Shown: positions 1 through 10,967, numbered from the stretch's first letter. The stretch: DNA of 64,000 bases from Candidatus Nitrosopumilus sp. (GCF_028278985.1 NZ_JANQTA010000004.1:32334-96333); one strand, 5' to 3'. The notes: generated by a model not told the origin, from the sequence alone. A program made the numbers and translations.

Positions 1-1
1 A

Positions 2-310
2 AAATTTGATTTTAAACTTGGAGAAGAAATCAATATTAGAATTATAAATTCAGGAACTATCCCAATAAAATTTTCTGATATGTCATATGGTCTAAGAATT
101 ACTGGATTATCTGGAATTCTAATGTATTCTCCTGTTGCAGCTCAAGCAGAATCCACATTAGTTCCTGGTGATGAAGTTGAATTTTCATGGGATCAAATAA
201 AGAATGATGGTGATGTTGCACTAGAAGGCCTTTACAAAATCTCTGCAAAGGGTTTTGATGAACAGGGCAACACTATTGAAAAATCTACAACTATAACACT
301 TTGGAAATAA
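2..310 (+). CDS. C-terminal part of a secreted/extracellular hypothetical protein (5'-truncated by window edge)
   Basis: Open frame continues upstream of the listed ATG at 80 (KFDFKLGEEINIRIINSGTIPIKFSD...) to a TAA at 310; beta-rich pattern. Confidence 0.6.
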   Translation, partial: KFDFKLGEEINIRIINSGTIPIKFSDMSYGLRITGLSGILMYSPVAAQAESTLVPGDEVEFSWDQIKNDGDVALEGLYKISAKGFDEQGNTIEKSTTITLWK

Positions 311-375
311 ATCCAATATTCCAAATAACACAATATATATCGAAATCTTTCCGAATAATTTTGTCGTAAGACAGT

Positions 376-476
376 GCCGGGGTCGCCTAGCCTGGTAGGG
401 CGCGCGCCTGGAAATAATTTACCATAAAGCGCGTTCTCGCAAGGGAACGGGAGTTCAAATCTCCCTCCCGGCGCCA
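376..476 (+). tRNA. tRNA-Ser(GGA) with 14-nt intron (about 414-427) at canonical position 37/38; type II long variable arm; CCA encoded
   Basis: Acceptor GCCGGGG/TCCCGGC, anticodon stem CGCGC/GCGCG with loop CTGGAA^intron^A, variable arm GTTCTC-GCAA-GGGAAC, T-arm GGGAG-TTCAAAT-CTCCC, discriminator G + CCA. Confidence 0.92.
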
Positions 477-1787
477 TTATTCTTTTAATTTTTCAATAAT
501 CTCAGAAAATTTCCATGGACCACAATCTGCATTCAAATCTTCACTTTTGAATAATCCTGATTGATGTAGATTATCCACAACATGTGCAGAGAATGCCAGT
601 GCTCCTGTTGCTCCAGGAGAATTATAATTTAGAATGTGATACGACGATTCATTATTCAATAAAATTACATCAGGTTCAAACTTCCCATTTTCATTAATTA
701 CTGAAGATCTAATACCAGCTGTTCCTTTTTCTGTAAATTTTTCAGGTTCGATTTTTGGTAAGAATCTCCGTACTCTTTCTACCATTGATGATTTAGACAT
801 TGATGATTGTATCTCATTCATTGCAAGTTCTTGAAATTGTTTGTCAAAAATTGCCTTGCGTGCACCAGAGCCTAGCATTTCTAACATTTTAGGTAAAAAT
901 TCTTTGAAATTTTCTGTTTTATCGTATCCATATGGACTAAAAACAGGAACTGCATTAGGACCAATCTCGCAACTATCGTCAACTCTAATTATCCAGTGAG
1001 GATCTAAAAATGGATAATCTGGAAATTCTGGAACAGAATAGATACTTGTTTTGGTTAATGAATTGTATTCTGTTGGAGCTTTCCAATACTCTCCTCTAAA
1101 ATGGACATCCGTTAATTTTTCACCCAATCCTACATCGTGAGCAATATCCATAGCCTCTCCACCTGCTGCATTTATCAAAAATTTTGTAAACACTTCTTTT
1201 TCATAATTTAGAACAATTTTCCATCCTTGTTCTTCTTTTTTAATTTCTGTAACTTTGGAATTCAATAATACTTGAGTACCACTATTCTTACTATCATCCA
1301 TTAAAGATTCTGTAAATTTTGAGTAATCTGCAGAACCATCTCTATGTACATTCAAGGCAGACTCACATTGAATTTCTGGTTCAATCTTTTTAATTTCATT
1401 TTTATCCATTAGTTCTATATCTGAATCTTCAAGTCCATTTTGTTTTGCCCATTTTAGATATTTTTCAAGTACTTTGATTCCTTTCTGATCTAACGCAACT
1501 TCAATCACTCCATCTTTTTTAAACGGCAAATTTTTTAGCTTAGCATACTGTTCCCACATTTCATATCCATGAAATGCTGCCTTGGCAAACAATTTCTTCT
1601 TCTCAGGATTGTATAGATAGGGAGCATGAACTTTTCCCGTATTTCTCCCACTAGTGTGTACGGCTACATTTTCAGATTGTTCTATCACTCCAATTGATTT
1701 TGATTTGTTTAGTGAGGAAAGAAAATAAGAAATTGATGTTCCTAATATTCCGCCACCAATAATCAAAATATCAAAATTTTTTGTCAT
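477..1787 (-). CDS. FAD-dependent oxidoreductase, DAO family (L-2-hydroxyglutarate oxidase/LhgO-like)
   Basis: N-terminal GGGILGTS dinucleotide-binding motif, DAO-type layout; stop abuts tRNA-Ser CCA. Confidence 0.8.
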   Translation of the reverse strand: MTKNFDILIIGGGILGTSISYFLSSLNKSKSIGVIEQSENVAVHTSGRNTGKVHAPYLYNPEKKKLFAKAAFHGYEMWEQYAKLKNLPFKKDGVIEVALDQKGIKVLEKYLKWAKQNGLEDSDIELMDKNEIKKIEPEIQCESALNVHRDGSADYSKFTESLMDDSKNSGTQVLLNSKVTEIKKEEQGWKIVLNYEKEVFTKFLINAAGGEAMDIAHDVGLGEKLTDVHFRGEYWKAPTEYNSLTKTSIYSVPEFPDYPFLDPHWIIRVDDSCEIGPNAVPVFSPYGYDKTENFKEFLPKMLEMLGSGARKAIFDKQFQELAMNEIQSSMSKSSMVERVRRFLPKIEPEKFTEKGTAGIRSSVINENGKFEPDVILLNNESSYHILNYNSPGATGALAFSAHVVDNLHQSGLFKSEDLNADCGPWKFSEIIEKLKE

Positions 1788-1873
1788 CTTGTTTGTATCT
1801 TGTACGTGTTAGTTGATATTAAATTGAATACGTGCCAATCAAGGTTAATATCGTGTAAATGTAAACCCAAATT

Positions 1874-2155
1874 ATGTTACCTGACAAATGTTCTGTTATG
1901 GAAGAAGGCAAACAATGCGTAAATCCTCCTGAATTCATTGTATCGATAATTGACAATAAGGATGAATACATGGTAGGAGTTACATGCACAAAACATAAAG
2001 AAATTGTTTCAGGCAAAATTGGAATTCTTCAAAATGAAGGTAAAATCCATGAAGGAAAAATCAGTTTTGCTCCTGTTAAAGCTGTAGGGACTGATTGTAT
2101 TCATGGTGATGAGGAAGATTTTGTTCAAATTGACATGAAAAATCCTAAAATTTAA
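1874..2155 (+). CDS. hypothetical protein with CxxxxxxCxxP and CTKH motifs
   Basis: ORF 93 aa with good upstream spacing. Confidence 0.6.
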   Translation: MLPDKCSVMEEGKQCVNPPEFIVSIIDNKDEYMVGVTCTKHKEIVSGKIGILQNEGKIHEGKISFAPVKAVGTDCIHGDEEDFVQIDMKNPKI

Positions 2156-2181
2156 AATATTTTCAGAGATTACCATTTGTA

Positions 2182-2556
2182 TTGCTTTATGATTTATTGT
2201 CTGATATTGTAAAAGTTGATGATGTCTTACTAATTGTAAAAAGTTCAAGTGCAGTCAGTGAAGTAAGGAGTAATTCTATTAGCATTCATCAAAAGGAAAA
2301 ATGGATTACTATTGGTGAAAATGATGGTCCAGCCCATATGCATGTTAATTCAGAATTAATCAAATCCGCAAAATTTGTTGAAGAAGAAAAACCTGAAAAA
2401 ACAAGTTTTAGTGTACGTTTTTTTGATGAGCACAATGAACGTGTTTTAGCTGCATTCTTTACAAAAATGTATGATGAATCAAAATCTCTAAAATTAAATC
2501 GAAAAAAAATTTATGATACACTCAAAGAGAAATATACTTCAGAAATTAAATTTTAA
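2182..2556 (+). CDS. hypothetical protein (resembles heme-utilisation ChuX/HutX-like fold segments)
   Basis: ORF 124 aa; family guess from GPAHMHVNSELIKSAKFVEEEKP-type pattern only; start uncertain. Confidence 0.5.
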   Translation: MLYDLLSDIVKVDDVLLIVKSSSAVSEVRSNSISIHQKEKWITIGENDGPAHMHVNSELIKSAKFVEEEKPEKTSFSVRFFDEHNERVLAAFFTKMYDESKSLKLNRKKIYDTLKEKYTSEIKF

Positions 2557-2562
2557 AAAAAA

Positions 2563-2583
2563 CCTTGTCTGAAAAAGACAAGG
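2563..2583 (-). terminator. stem-loop CCTTGTCT-GAAAA-AGACAAGG followed on the minus strand by T8
   Basis: 8-bp perfect inverted repeat plus T-run on minus strand; also at the 3' end of the plus-strand gene at 2182. Confidence 0.55.
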
Positions 2584-2593
2584 AGAAAAAATA

Positions 2594-2683
2594 TTATTGT
2601 TCAGATTCTTTCTTCTTCTTTTCTTTTTCAGATTGTAGTTTAGCTAATTCTAATTCTTCGTTAGTATGTTTGAATTTTTTCAA
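2594..2683 (-). CDS. possible 29-aa charged micro-protein (MKKFKHTNEELELAKLQSEKEKKKKESEQ)
   Basis: TTG start downstream of a TATA-like TTTTATATCTAA, terminator-like stem-loop just after stop. Confidence 0.3.
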   Translation of the reverse strand: MKKFKHTNEELELAKLQSEKEKKKKESEQ

Positions 2684-2751
2684 TCTACCAATAGTTCACA
2701 ATTTAGATATAAAAACTGCACATTGTTCTTGTTGTAAACTTAGGCATAAAA

Positions 2752-3735
2752 TCAATAACCGACTGAAAAAAATGGTTTTTTACCATTAATCCCTAAATTG
2801 AGATTTTTGACAGTTATCTGAGCCATTTTCTCTCTGGTTTCCTTTGTAGAGCTGCCTATATGTGGTGCTAGAACGACATTTTCTAGTTTCGATAATATGT
2901 GCTTGCTGGAAATTGGTTCCATTTCAAATACATCTAATCCTGCTCCTGCAATTATTTTCTTTTTTAATGCTTTTGCAAGATCTTTTTCTTTTACAACTTT
3001 TCCTCTTGATGTATTAATCAAAAATGATGTTTTCTTCATTTTTTCAAAAATTTTCATGTCAAACAAATGATTTGTTTCAGTTGTGTGGGGCACATGGATA
3101 GAAATTATATCACTACTTTTGATTAATTCGCTAAATGAAACATATTTTATTCCTAATTTCTTTTCCAAACTCTTAGAAATTTTATTTCTATTATGATACA
3201 CCAATTTCATATCAAACGCTTTTGCTCTTTTTGCAAGAGTTTTTCCAATTCTTCCCAGACCCAAAATTCCAAGAGTTTTACCTTGCAAATCATATCCTAC
3301 ATAATCATGAGCACCGTAAATTATCTTCCATTCCCCTTTTCGTATAATTCGATCTCCTTCAGAAACTCTTCTCATAACATCTATCATTAAACTAAATGCC
3401 AAATCTGCAGTTGCATCTGTTAATACTTCTGGAGTATATCCTACTCTGATTTTTTTTGATTTTGCATACTCGATATCAATATGATCAAATCCAACACTAT
3501 ACGTACTAATCACTTTGAGATTTTTTGCAATGTCTATTGTTTCTTGATTGATTTTGTCATATGGAAAACATATCAATCCATCAATATCTTTAATTTTTGA
3601 TCGCAATGTCTTTTCTGGAATAGGAATTTTTCCCGAATGAACTTCTAAATTGTATTTTCGTTTCAATTCTTTTAATGCAAATTCATGTAATGTTCTTGTT
3701 AGGAAGATTTTCTTTTTCATAGTTATGAAATTCAT
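2752..3735 (-). CDS. D-isomer-specific 2-hydroxyacid dehydrogenase (glyoxylate/hydroxypyruvate reductase type)
   Basis: GKTLGILGLGRIGKTLAKRAKAF Rossmann motif, NTSRGKVV, APHIGSSTKETR. Confidence 0.9.
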   Translation of the reverse strand: MNFITMKKKIFLTRTLHEFALKELKRKYNLEVHSGKIPIPEKTLRSKIKDIDGLICFPYDKINQETIDIAKNLKVISTYSVGFDHIDIEYAKSKKIRVGYTPEVLTDATADLAFSLMIDVMRRVSEGDRIIRKGEWKIIYGAHDYVGYDLQGKTLGILGLGRIGKTLAKRAKAFDMKLVYHNRNKISKSLEKKLGIKYVSFSELIKSSDIISIHVPHTTETNHLFDMKIFEKMKKTSFLINTSRGKVVKEKDLAKALKKKIIAGAGLDVFEMEPISSKHILSKLENVVLAPHIGSSTKETREKMAQITVKNLNLGINGKKPFFSVGY

Positions 3736-3771
3736 CTCAAACCATTTATACGATTTCTTTGTAATTTCATT

Positions 3772-3915
3772 ATGTCTTCTGAAGTTGAAGAAGAGGAATT
3801 TGCTATTTGTGTAGAGTGTGGAAATTCAATTGAGAAATGCGTATGTGTTTGTCCTTATTGTGGTGAGCGTGATAAATGTGAATGTGCTTTATTTGACGCC
3901 GCTACAGGTGGATAG
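3772..3915 (+). CDS. 47-aa zinc-ribbon-like micro-protein (MSSEVEEEEFAICVECGNSIEKCVCVCPYCGERDKCECALFDAATGG)
   Basis: ATG..TAG ORF below track cutoff; repeated CxxC pairs; directly upstream of OFOR. Confidence 0.6.
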   Translation: MSSEVEEEEFAICVECGNSIEKCVCVCPYCGERDKCECALFDAATGG

Positions 3916-3930
3916 GAGCTACTCTTCTAG

Positions 3931-5850
3931 GTGATTTTAATGGGATCAGTCGATTTTTCATGGTTAATTGGAGGTCCACAAGGAAGTGGGGTTGAATCTG
4001 GAGCAAATATCTTTTCAAAGGTATGTGCTGAAATGGGATATCAGATTTTTGGAAAACGAGAATTTTACTCCAACATTAAAGGAGAGCATAGTTATTTCAT
4101 AGTAAGAGTTTCTGATGAAAAAATTCATTCAAATGTTAATGATGTTTCATTAATGGTTTCATTTGATGCAGAAACAATCTTCAGACATTTTGATGAAGTT
4201 TCAAAAAATGGGGCAATCATTTATGATTCTGAACTTGAAGATGTAGATACTGACAAAGTTCGTACTCTTGATCCTCCATTTAAAGAAAGACTGCATAATT
4301 TTTTGGAATCAAAAAATAAACCCTTTACCATATCTGGAGTCTTAGAAATTGCAAAAGAAAAAGGCGTAAAACTATTTCCTGTTTCTTTCAAATCTCTTTT
4401 AGAGTCTCTTTCTGAAGAAGTTGATAACCCAAAACTTCGTGGTCTTGTTAGAATGTATAATGTGATTGGTGTTTCTTTGTCATTAGGATTAATCAAAATG
4501 CCCTCTGAATCACTTCTTCACTCAATTGATTCAATTTTTTCAAAAAAACCTCAAATTGCTGAAATCAATAAACAAGCTGCAACTTATTCATACAATTACG
4601 CAACAGCAAAATTCAATGGATTTGAACAAACACTTACTGGGACATCTAAAGAACCCAATACAATTATTGTTCAAGGACATTATGGCACGTCTATTGGGAA
4701 AATGGTTTCTGGTTGTAGATTCCAATCATACTATCCAATCACACCAGCCTCTGATGAAAGTGTCTATTTGGAATCAAATGAAATATTGAATGTTCAAAAC
4801 AGTAGACCTGGTTCTACTACAGTTATTCAATCTGAAGACGAGATTTCTGCAATGGGAATGATGATTGGTGCAGCATTGACTGGAACAAGATCTTCCACCT
4901 CAACATCTGGACCTGGATTTGCTTTGATGACAGAGGCTCTAGGTTGGGCTGGAATTAATGAGGTACCAGTAGTAATTACATTGTATCAAAGAAGTGGTCC
5001 TTCTACAGGACTCCCTACGCGACATGGACAAGATGATTTACTTTTTACAGTTTTTGCAGGTCATGGAGATTTTCCAAAATTAGTATATGCTTCTGGTGAT
5101 ATTGAAGAAAGCTTCTATGATACCGGAAGATGCTTTAACTATGCTGACATTTATCAACTTCCAGTAATTCACATGATGGACAAATTTTTATCAAGTTCAG
5201 TTGTAACTTGTAAAAAATTTGATCCTGCAAAAATCACTATAAACCGTGGAAAACTTTTAGAAAAAATTGATGGTGAATACAAAAGATTTGCATTTACTGA
5301 TGATGGGATTTCCCCTCGTTCAAGATTAGGATTGGATAATGGAATATTTTGGAATACAGGTGATGAATCTGATGAATATGGTCACATTACTGAAGATCCT
5401 CAAATTAGAATCAAAATGATGGATAAACGAATGTCAAGATTAGAGCTAGCTCTTGAAGAAATCCCTGATGATGAACAAGTAGTATCATTTGGTGTTCGTG
5501 AATTTACTATAGTTTCATGGGGTTCCACAAAGGGTCCAATCCTTGATGCGTTATCTATGCTAAAGAAAGATGGAATTGATATTGGATTTTTGCAAATCAA
5601 ATTACTGCATCCATTTCCAGGAGAATATGTTAAATCCCTTCTCTCCGAAGCTAAAATCCTAATTGATGTTGAAGCAAATCATTCTGGTCAACTAGGGAAA
5701 ATATTTCAGCAAAATATTTCAAGAGATATTGATTATTATATTTTGAAATATACTGGAAGAGGAATGACTAGCACTGAAATATATGATTCATTAAAGAAAA
5801 TTGTTGAAAACAAGGCTGAAAAAAGGGAGATTCTAAGCCATGGCGCTTAA
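3931..5850 (+). CDS. 2-oxoacid:ferredoxin oxidoreductase, fused gamma-alpha subunit
   Basis: N-terminal gamma domain ([15 protein letters not shown]) followed by alpha domain ([30 protein letters not shown]); start may be ATG 3940. Confidence 0.92.
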   Translation: MILMGSVDFSWLIGGPQGSGVESGANIFSKVCAEMGYQIFGKREFYSNIKGEHSYFIVRVSDEKIHSNVNDVSLMVSFDAETIFRHFDEVSKNGAIIYDSELEDVDTDKVRTLDPPFKERLHNFLESKNKPFTISGVLEIAKEKGVKLFPVSFKSLLESLSEEVDNPKLRGLVRMYNVIGVSLSLGLIKMPSESLLHSIDSIFSKKPQIAEINKQAATYSYNYATAKFNGFEQTLTGTSKEPNTIIVQGHYGTSIGKMVSGCRFQSYYPITPASDESVYLESNEILNVQNSRPGSTTVIQSEDEISAMGMMIGAALTGTRSSTSTSGPGFALMTEALGWAGINEVPVVITLYQRSGPSTGLPTRHGQDDLLFTVFAGHGDFPKLVYASGDIEESFYDTGRCFNYADIYQLPVIHMMDKFLSSSVVTCKKFDPAKITINRGKLLEKIDGEYKRFAFTDDGISPRSRLGLDNGIFWNTGDESDEYGHITEDPQIRIKMMDKRMSRLELALEEIPDDEQVVSFGVREFTIVSWGSTKGPILDALSMLKKDGIDIGFLQIKLLHPFPGEYVKSLLSEAKILIDVEANHSGQLGKIFQQNISRDIDYYILKYTGRGMTSTEIYDSLKKIVENKAEKREILSHGA

Positions 5851-6802
5851 ACTTGCAGACTATAAGACAACCGTCCATAATGATTGGTGTCCAGGGTGCG
5901 GTGATTTTGGAATTGTAAATGCATTACAAATGGCATTAGCTGAAATGGGAATTGAGCGTGATAAGGCCACAATTTTTTCAGGAATTGGTTGTTCTGGAAA
6001 AACATCTCATTATATCAACACTTATGGTGTTCACACACTTCATGGACGTGTTTTAACATTTGCACAAGGTGGCAAATTAGCTAACCCGGAGATGACAGTT
6101 GTAGCTGTTGGAGGAGATGGAGATGGTTTAGGAATCGGTGCAGGTCATTTTGTTGCAGCAGGACGACGAAATGTCGATATGACTTACATTATTTTTGATA
6201 ATGGAGTTTATGGTTTAACCAAAGGGCAAGCTTCTCCTACTTTGAAATTAGGTGAAAAAACAAAATCTCTACCATCACCAAATACAAATTATAATGTTAA
6301 TCCAATTGGATTGGCTGTAGCTAGTGGATTCACATTTGTGGCACGTGGTTATTCATATGATGTAAGGCACTTGAAAGATTTGATTGTAAAAGCAGTTAAT
6401 CATAAGGGACTTTCATTCTTAGATGTTTTACAACCATGTCCAACTTACAATGATATCAATACTAGAGATTGGTACGCTGGTGTTGATTTAGCAACTGATT
6501 CTATGGTACGACATTCAAGAATCTATAAACTTGAAGATACTCACTATGATCCTGTTGTCCATTATGCTCAAGAAGCAGAAGTAAATGAGAAACTTTCTCA
6601 AGCCCTGATAAAATCGCTAGAATGGGATACAAAAATTCCAACTGGTGTATTTTATCAAAATGAATTAGTTTCTCCATATACTGCCAGACTGACTGATAAA
6701 ATTCCTAATTATTTAGAGAATCCTCCAGCAAAACAAAAAATTTCTGAAAATGGTTCACCGACAACTGATGTTTCTGAAATCCTTGATTCTCTTGAGGTTT
6801 AG
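5840..6802 (+). CDS. 2-oxoacid:ferredoxin oxidoreductase, beta subunit (TPP-binding)
   Basis: [24 protein letters not shown] motif; overlaps alpha gene by 11 nt. Confidence 0.93.
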   Translation: MALKLADYKTTVHNDWCPGCGDFGIVNALQMALAEMGIERDKATIFSGIGCSGKTSHYINTYGVHTLHGRVLTFAQGGKLANPEMTVVAVGGDGDGLGIGAGHFVAAGRRNVDMTYIIFDNGVYGLTKGQASPTLKLGEKTKSLPSPNTNYNVNPIGLAVASGFTFVARGYSYDVRHLKDLIVKAVNHKGLSFLDVLQPCPTYNDINTRDWYAGVDLATDSMVRHSRIYKLEDTHYDPVVHYAQEAEVNEKLSQALIKSLEWDTKIPTGVFYQNELVSPYTARLTDKIPNYLENPPAKQKISENGSPTTDVSEILDSLEV

Positions 6803-6848
6803 AAAATTACCTAACAAGTTATAGACTAGTTTGTAGATTATTATCCTG

Positions 6849-7283
6849 TTGAATATCAACGAGGCTAATACAATTTTTCGAAAATCTATCATAAAGGGTT
6901 TTTTTGAGCCTAAGTTACTTAATTTGGATTTCAAAAAATCCAGTGTAAAGCACCCTGCTATCAATGATGATGGTTTGATGCAATCAGATCTTTTACATGT
7001 GTTTTTTGATGTTGACACTGGTTCTGATTATCCTGATGGTGATGAATGGTTTATTGTTGAAATGTTATTTCCACATGATGTAAAACTTCCTGATAATCTA
7101 AAAGGGACTGATTACTTTACAACATTGTCTGCTGGCGAGGATAAAACATTTTGGCATCATCGAGAATTAATTCGTTACAAATATGGTAAATCTAAAAAAT
7201 TAGATGATGCTTTAGAGTTTTTAGAATCAAAATACAAAGAATTACATGAATTACTTGAACCATTACAAAAAGATCTCAAGTAA
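6849..7283 (+). CDS. hypothetical conserved-type protein
   Basis: 144-aa ORF, TTG/ATG start region. Confidence 0.55.
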   Translation: MNINEANTIFRKSIIKGFFEPKLLNLDFKKSSVKHPAINDDGLMQSDLLHVFFDVDTGSDYPDGDEWFIVEMLFPHDVKLPDNLKGTDYFTTLSAGEDKTFWHHRELIRYKYGKSKKLDDALEFLESKYKELHELLEPLQKDLK

Positions 7284-7809
7284 CTTCTTTCCAGATATCT
7301 CCTCGGAAAATATACTTTTTACTTTCTGAATTTGCTGTATAAAGTCTCCAACGAATTGATTCTGAATCAAATTTGTATGCAATCTCTGAAACTTCGTTAG
7401 GAAGTTTTTGTGGATCTAAATGATATGGTAATAATTCTAACACAAAATCCATTTTCTCAATTGCATTGTCAAACCATTGTTTATCTTCTATATCTATAGA
7501 AAAAATGATTTTTGGTTTTCCTGAAAAATTAATCCTAACCTTTAATGCATTTCCACTCCCTCTTCTACGCTTCATTTCTTTAAAAACAGCTTTCACTTTT
7601 TCCCAACGTTTGAATTCAAACCATTGGAAAAATGCCTCATTAAATGTAAGTGGAATATTTACATCCAAAAAACTAACAAAATCTTCATCATTCTGCTCAA
7701 TTTCCTCTTGAACAATTTTGAAATGAGAATTCAAATATCCATACAATACTTCAATCTCCCATGGTGAAATTCCATAATACGTTAGCGTGGTTGTTAACTC
7801 CTGTGACAT
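7276..7809 (-). CDS. hypothetical protein
   Basis: 177-aa ORF convergent with previous gene. Confidence 0.55.
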   Translation of the reverse strand: MSQELTTTLTYYGISPWEIEVLYGYLNSHFKIVQEEIEQNDEDFVSFLDVNIPLTFNEAFFQWFEFKRWEKVKAVFKEMKRRRGSGNALKVRINFSGKPKIIFSIDIEDKQWFDNAIEKMDFVLELLPYHLDPQKLPNEVSEIAYKFDSESIRWRLYTANSESKKYIFRGDIWKEVT

Positions 7810-7913
7810 TACTTTGAATTCTCAAAATTTGTAATTAAAGCTTCAAAACTAGTGAATTTAGGTCAAATTATGCTTAAAATTAAAATTATATGGATATCTA
7901 ATCAACAATCACT

Positions 7914-8246
7914 ATGAAGAAAGAATTTGTTGTTAGAAGTATAGATGCTGCTCCTGATGGTGCACCATACGTAGTTGTATCTCTATCCTCAATTAAAGAT
8001 CTCAAAGAGGGTGGAACACAAAATCCACAATCTCCATTTGGCAGTCCTAAAGTAATGGGATTTACCAACATGAATGACATGATGAAAGATCTTAACAAAA
8101 TGCTCTCTGGAATGGGCGGAGGAATGGGAATGCAAGGAAATGTAACTCAATTAAAACTGGAGATGCATGAATACAAAGAAATGGGATTGTCAGTAGGTGA
8201 TAAAGTCTTTCTAGATATAACTAAGGCTGAATCTCTAGGTGTATAA
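7914..8246 (+). CDS. hypothetical archaeal protein with Gly/Met-rich central segment
   Basis: 110-aa ORF, good upstream region. Confidence 0.6.
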   Translation: MKKEFVVRSIDAAPDGAPYVVVSLSSIKDLKEGGTQNPQSPFGSPKVMGFTNMNDMMKDLNKMLSGMGGGMGMQGNVTQLKLEMHEYKEMGLSVGDKVFLDITKAESLGV

Positions 8247-8247
8247 T

Positions 8248-8802
8248 TTACCAAATTGTGTTGAAATATTTCCAACCATAGAATGCACCAATTGTTCCAA
8301 TTACAAATAACATTGGCTTCCATGCAAATACCGGCAAACTTGGAGTTGCTAATTTCACTTTGTAATTATCAACAATAGCATTAACATTTTTCTTAATTTT
8401 ATCATGCCAAATACTATATTCCACTTGATATTTTTTGAGAATCTCTTCAACTTCGTATACTACAGGTGTTCTTTGAGAAAACAAATGTTGTAAATAATCA
8501 CGAGAAACTTCAACTTCTGCATGAATTCCAATGAGACCTTTTTTGAGGTCTACCATTCTTACATGCATTTCCCATGGTTTTTTTAATTTTAGATTTAATC
8601 CATTTCCGATTTGATCAGGTTGTTTGTGTTCAAATTTCACTTTGGTAAATCCTTCCTCTGTGAAAATTTTCATTAATTCCTCAAAACTCTTCTTTACTAC
8701 AATGTGAAGTTGCTCAACACCTTCTTTACTATCTACATCAATTTTGTGTTTAATTCCATCAAAAAATGAAACTGTCTTTGGATATGTTGTGAGGTACTCC
8801 AT
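8248..8802 (-). CDS. hypothetical protein with C-terminal transmembrane helix
   Basis: 184-aa ORF; C-terminal hydrophobic PMLFVIGTIGAFYGW. Confidence 0.6.
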   Translation of the reverse strand: MEYLTTYPKTVSFFDGIKHKIDVDSKEGVEQLHIVVKKSFEELMKIFTEEGFTKVKFEHKQPDQIGNGLNLKLKKPWEMHVRMVDLKKGLIGIHAEVEVSRDYLQHLFSQRTPVVYEVEEILKKYQVEYSIWHDKIKKNVNAIVDNYKVKLATPSLPVFAWKPMLFVIGTIGAFYGWKYFNTIW

Positions 8803-8855
8803 ATTTTGCCACCAAAATACCTCTATTTAAAGCAGAACCACTTGTTATTCCTGTT

Positions 8856-9626
8856 TTATGGGGGATTTGACAAACCTCTTACATACACACATTGATCCGG
8901 TGAGATGGCCATTTCTGAAGGATTGATTTTTCTATCAGTTAGATTTGTCCCTGAATTTTTGATGATTGCAAAAGGTTTTGATTCAGCTCCTTCTCCCATT
9001 TTGTAATTTGCAATTGTTGCAAGGTTATCTGCAACAGCTTGAAATGTTACTTTTAATGGATTTCCATCCAAATCTTTTTGGGCTCTCATATCTAAAACTG
9101 GTTCTAATCCTGCACAAGAAATTGCAACACCTGTAGTTCCAATTCTAGCTGGCATTAACCTACTATCTACCAGAATAATTCCAACATGAATAGAGAACTT
9201 TAGAAAGATTTTTCTACGAATTTCTTCAGCAGTTTTGAATGGGTTTTTAGGGTATAGAATTATTTTTCCTTTTTTTGCATTTGATTTGTCAATTCCTGCA
9301 TTTGGTGCCATAATGTCATCTGATGATGTAATTACAAATCCTGAAATGCCCCCAAAAATTTTATCTGATTCTCTAATAACAACTTCTGCAATTTCAGGTT
9401 TTAATTGAAATTTTCTAGAAATTTGCTCTCCTTCATCTGATGTCTTAATTTTGTTTAATTCGATAATTCTGCCTTGAGCATTAGAAATGTATTTTGTAGA
9501 AATAACAACAATATCCCCTTCCTCTAGTTTTGCATTATTTTTTGTTAAGGCATCCATCAATGCTTCAAATACGTCAAACTTTTCCTCTTTCCTTTCTGTC
9601 AAAAGTGGTAAAACTGTCAGTTCCAC
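8856..9626 (-). CDS. cofE: coenzyme F420-0:L-glutamate ligase
   Basis: GISGFVITSSDDIMAPNAGIDKSNA and DSRLMPARIGTTGVAISCAGLEP motifs typical of CofE. Confidence 0.9.
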   Translation of the reverse strand: MELTVLPLLTERKEEKFDVFEALMDALTKNNAKLEEGDIVVISTKYISNAQGRIIELNKIKTSDEGEQISRKFQLKPEIAEVVIRESDKIFGGISGFVITSSDDIMAPNAGIDKSNAKKGKIILYPKNPFKTAEEIRRKIFLKFSIHVGIILVDSRLMPARIGTTGVAISCAGLEPVLDMRAQKDLDGNPLKVTFQAVADNLATIANYKMGEGAESKPFAIIKNSGTNLTDRKINPSEMAISPDQCVYVRGLSNPP

Positions 9627-9692
9627 GAATACTGATAATCTTTTTTCTTTTTTATTGTTCTGAAAAGCTTTTAATCTGTAGAATTAGCTTTT

Positions 9693-10967
9693 TTGATTAT
9701 GAATATTGTTGAGAAAATCCTTGCTAGAGCCTCAGGCAAGTCATCTTTAGCCCCTGATGATGTAGTTTTTGCAAATGTGGACAAGGTTATGGTACACGAT
9801 GTGTCTGGACCTGGAGTTCTCAAAGTGTTTGATAAATTGAAAAAACAAGGTATTTCTGTTGACAAATTATGGGATCCTACCAAAGTTTGGGTAGCAGAAG
9901 ATCATTTTGTTCCATCAGCAGAAAAAATGTCTGCTGAAAATATTGTAAAACTATCTAATTTCACTAAAAACTATGGAATTGAGAAACATTTCAAATATGG
10001 AATGGGTCAATATGGAATTTGTCATACATTATCTCATGAAGAAGCAATGGTAATGCCGGGTGATGTTTATGTTGGTGGTGATTCTCACACAAATACAACT
10101 GGTGCATTGGGCGCTTTTGCTTGTGGCTTAGGACATACTGACATTGCATATGTTTTACTTCATGGAAAAATTTGGTTTAAAGTTCCTGAAACTGATTTCT
10201 TCAAACTAAATGGAAAACTTCCAGATCATGTAATGGCAAAAGATTTGATTTTGAAAATTATTGGTGATATTGGAACTGATGGTGGAAATTATAGAACTAT
10301 GCAATTTGGCGGAACTGGAATTGAAGAAATGTCCGTTGAAAGTAGATTAACATTATGTAATATGACAACTGAAGCAGGTGCAAAAAATGGAATTGTTGAA
10401 GCTGATCAAAAAGTAGTTGATTATCTTACAAGTCGCGGAGCAACAAATGCTAGACTCTTCAAGGGAGATGATGATGCAGAATATGCAAACATGTATGAAT
10501 ATGAGGCATCTGAAATGGAACCAATTGTTGCAAAGCCATTTTCTCCTGAAAATGTAGCAGTTGTTAGAGAAGCTCCTTCTGTAGAATTAGACAAATCCTA
10601 CATTGGTTCTTGTACTGGTGCAAAATATGAAGATCTAGAAGCTGCAGCAAAAGTTCTCAAAGGTAGACAAGTAAAAATCAGAACAGAAATTTTACCTGCT
10701 TCAATCTCAATTTACAAACGTGCTATGGAGAATGGATTACTCTCAATTTTCCTTGATTCTGGTGTAACTGTTGGACCTCCAACATGTGGTGCCTGCTGTG
10801 GGGCACATATGGGAGTTTTAGCAAAAGATGAAATCTGTATCAGTACTACAAATAGAAACTTCCCTGGAAGAATGGGGCATGTGGAATCACAAACATATCT
10901 TTCATCTCCAATGGTAGCAGCTGCATCAGCTGTCACTGGAAAAATTACTGACCCGAGGGATTTGTAA
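9693..10967 (+). CDS. leuC: 3-isopropylmalate dehydratase/homoaconitase-type large subunit (archaeal ~420-aa type)
   Basis: GDSHTNTTGALGAFACGLG, SCTGAKYEDL, GPPTCGACCGAHMG cluster ligands; possible upstream ATG/in-frame start 9699. Confidence 0.88.
   Translation: MIMNIVEKILARASGKSSLAPDDVVFANVDKVMVHDVSGPGVLKVFDKLKKQGISVDKLWDPTKVWVAEDHFVPSAEKMSAENIVKLSNFTKNYGIEKHFKYGMGQYGICHTLSHEEAMVMPGDVYVGGDSHTNTTGALGAFACGLGHTDIAYVLLHGKIWFKVPETDFFKLNGKLPDHVMAKDLILKIIGDIGTDGGNYRTMQFGGTGIEEMSVESRLTLCNMTTEAGAKNGIVEADQKVVDYLTSRGATNARLFKGDDDAEYANMYEYEASEMEPIVAKPFSPENVAVVREAPSVELDKSYIGSCTGAKYEDLEAAAKVLKGRQVKIRTEILPASISIYKRAMENGLLSIFLDSGVTVGPPTCGACCGAHMGVLAKDEICISTTNRNFPGRMGHVESQTYLSSPMVAAASAVTGKITDPRDL

Noticed and set aside
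232-477. 81-aa minus-strand ORF
   Set aside because: Runs antisense through the tRNA-Ser; composition is an artefact of the structured RNA gene
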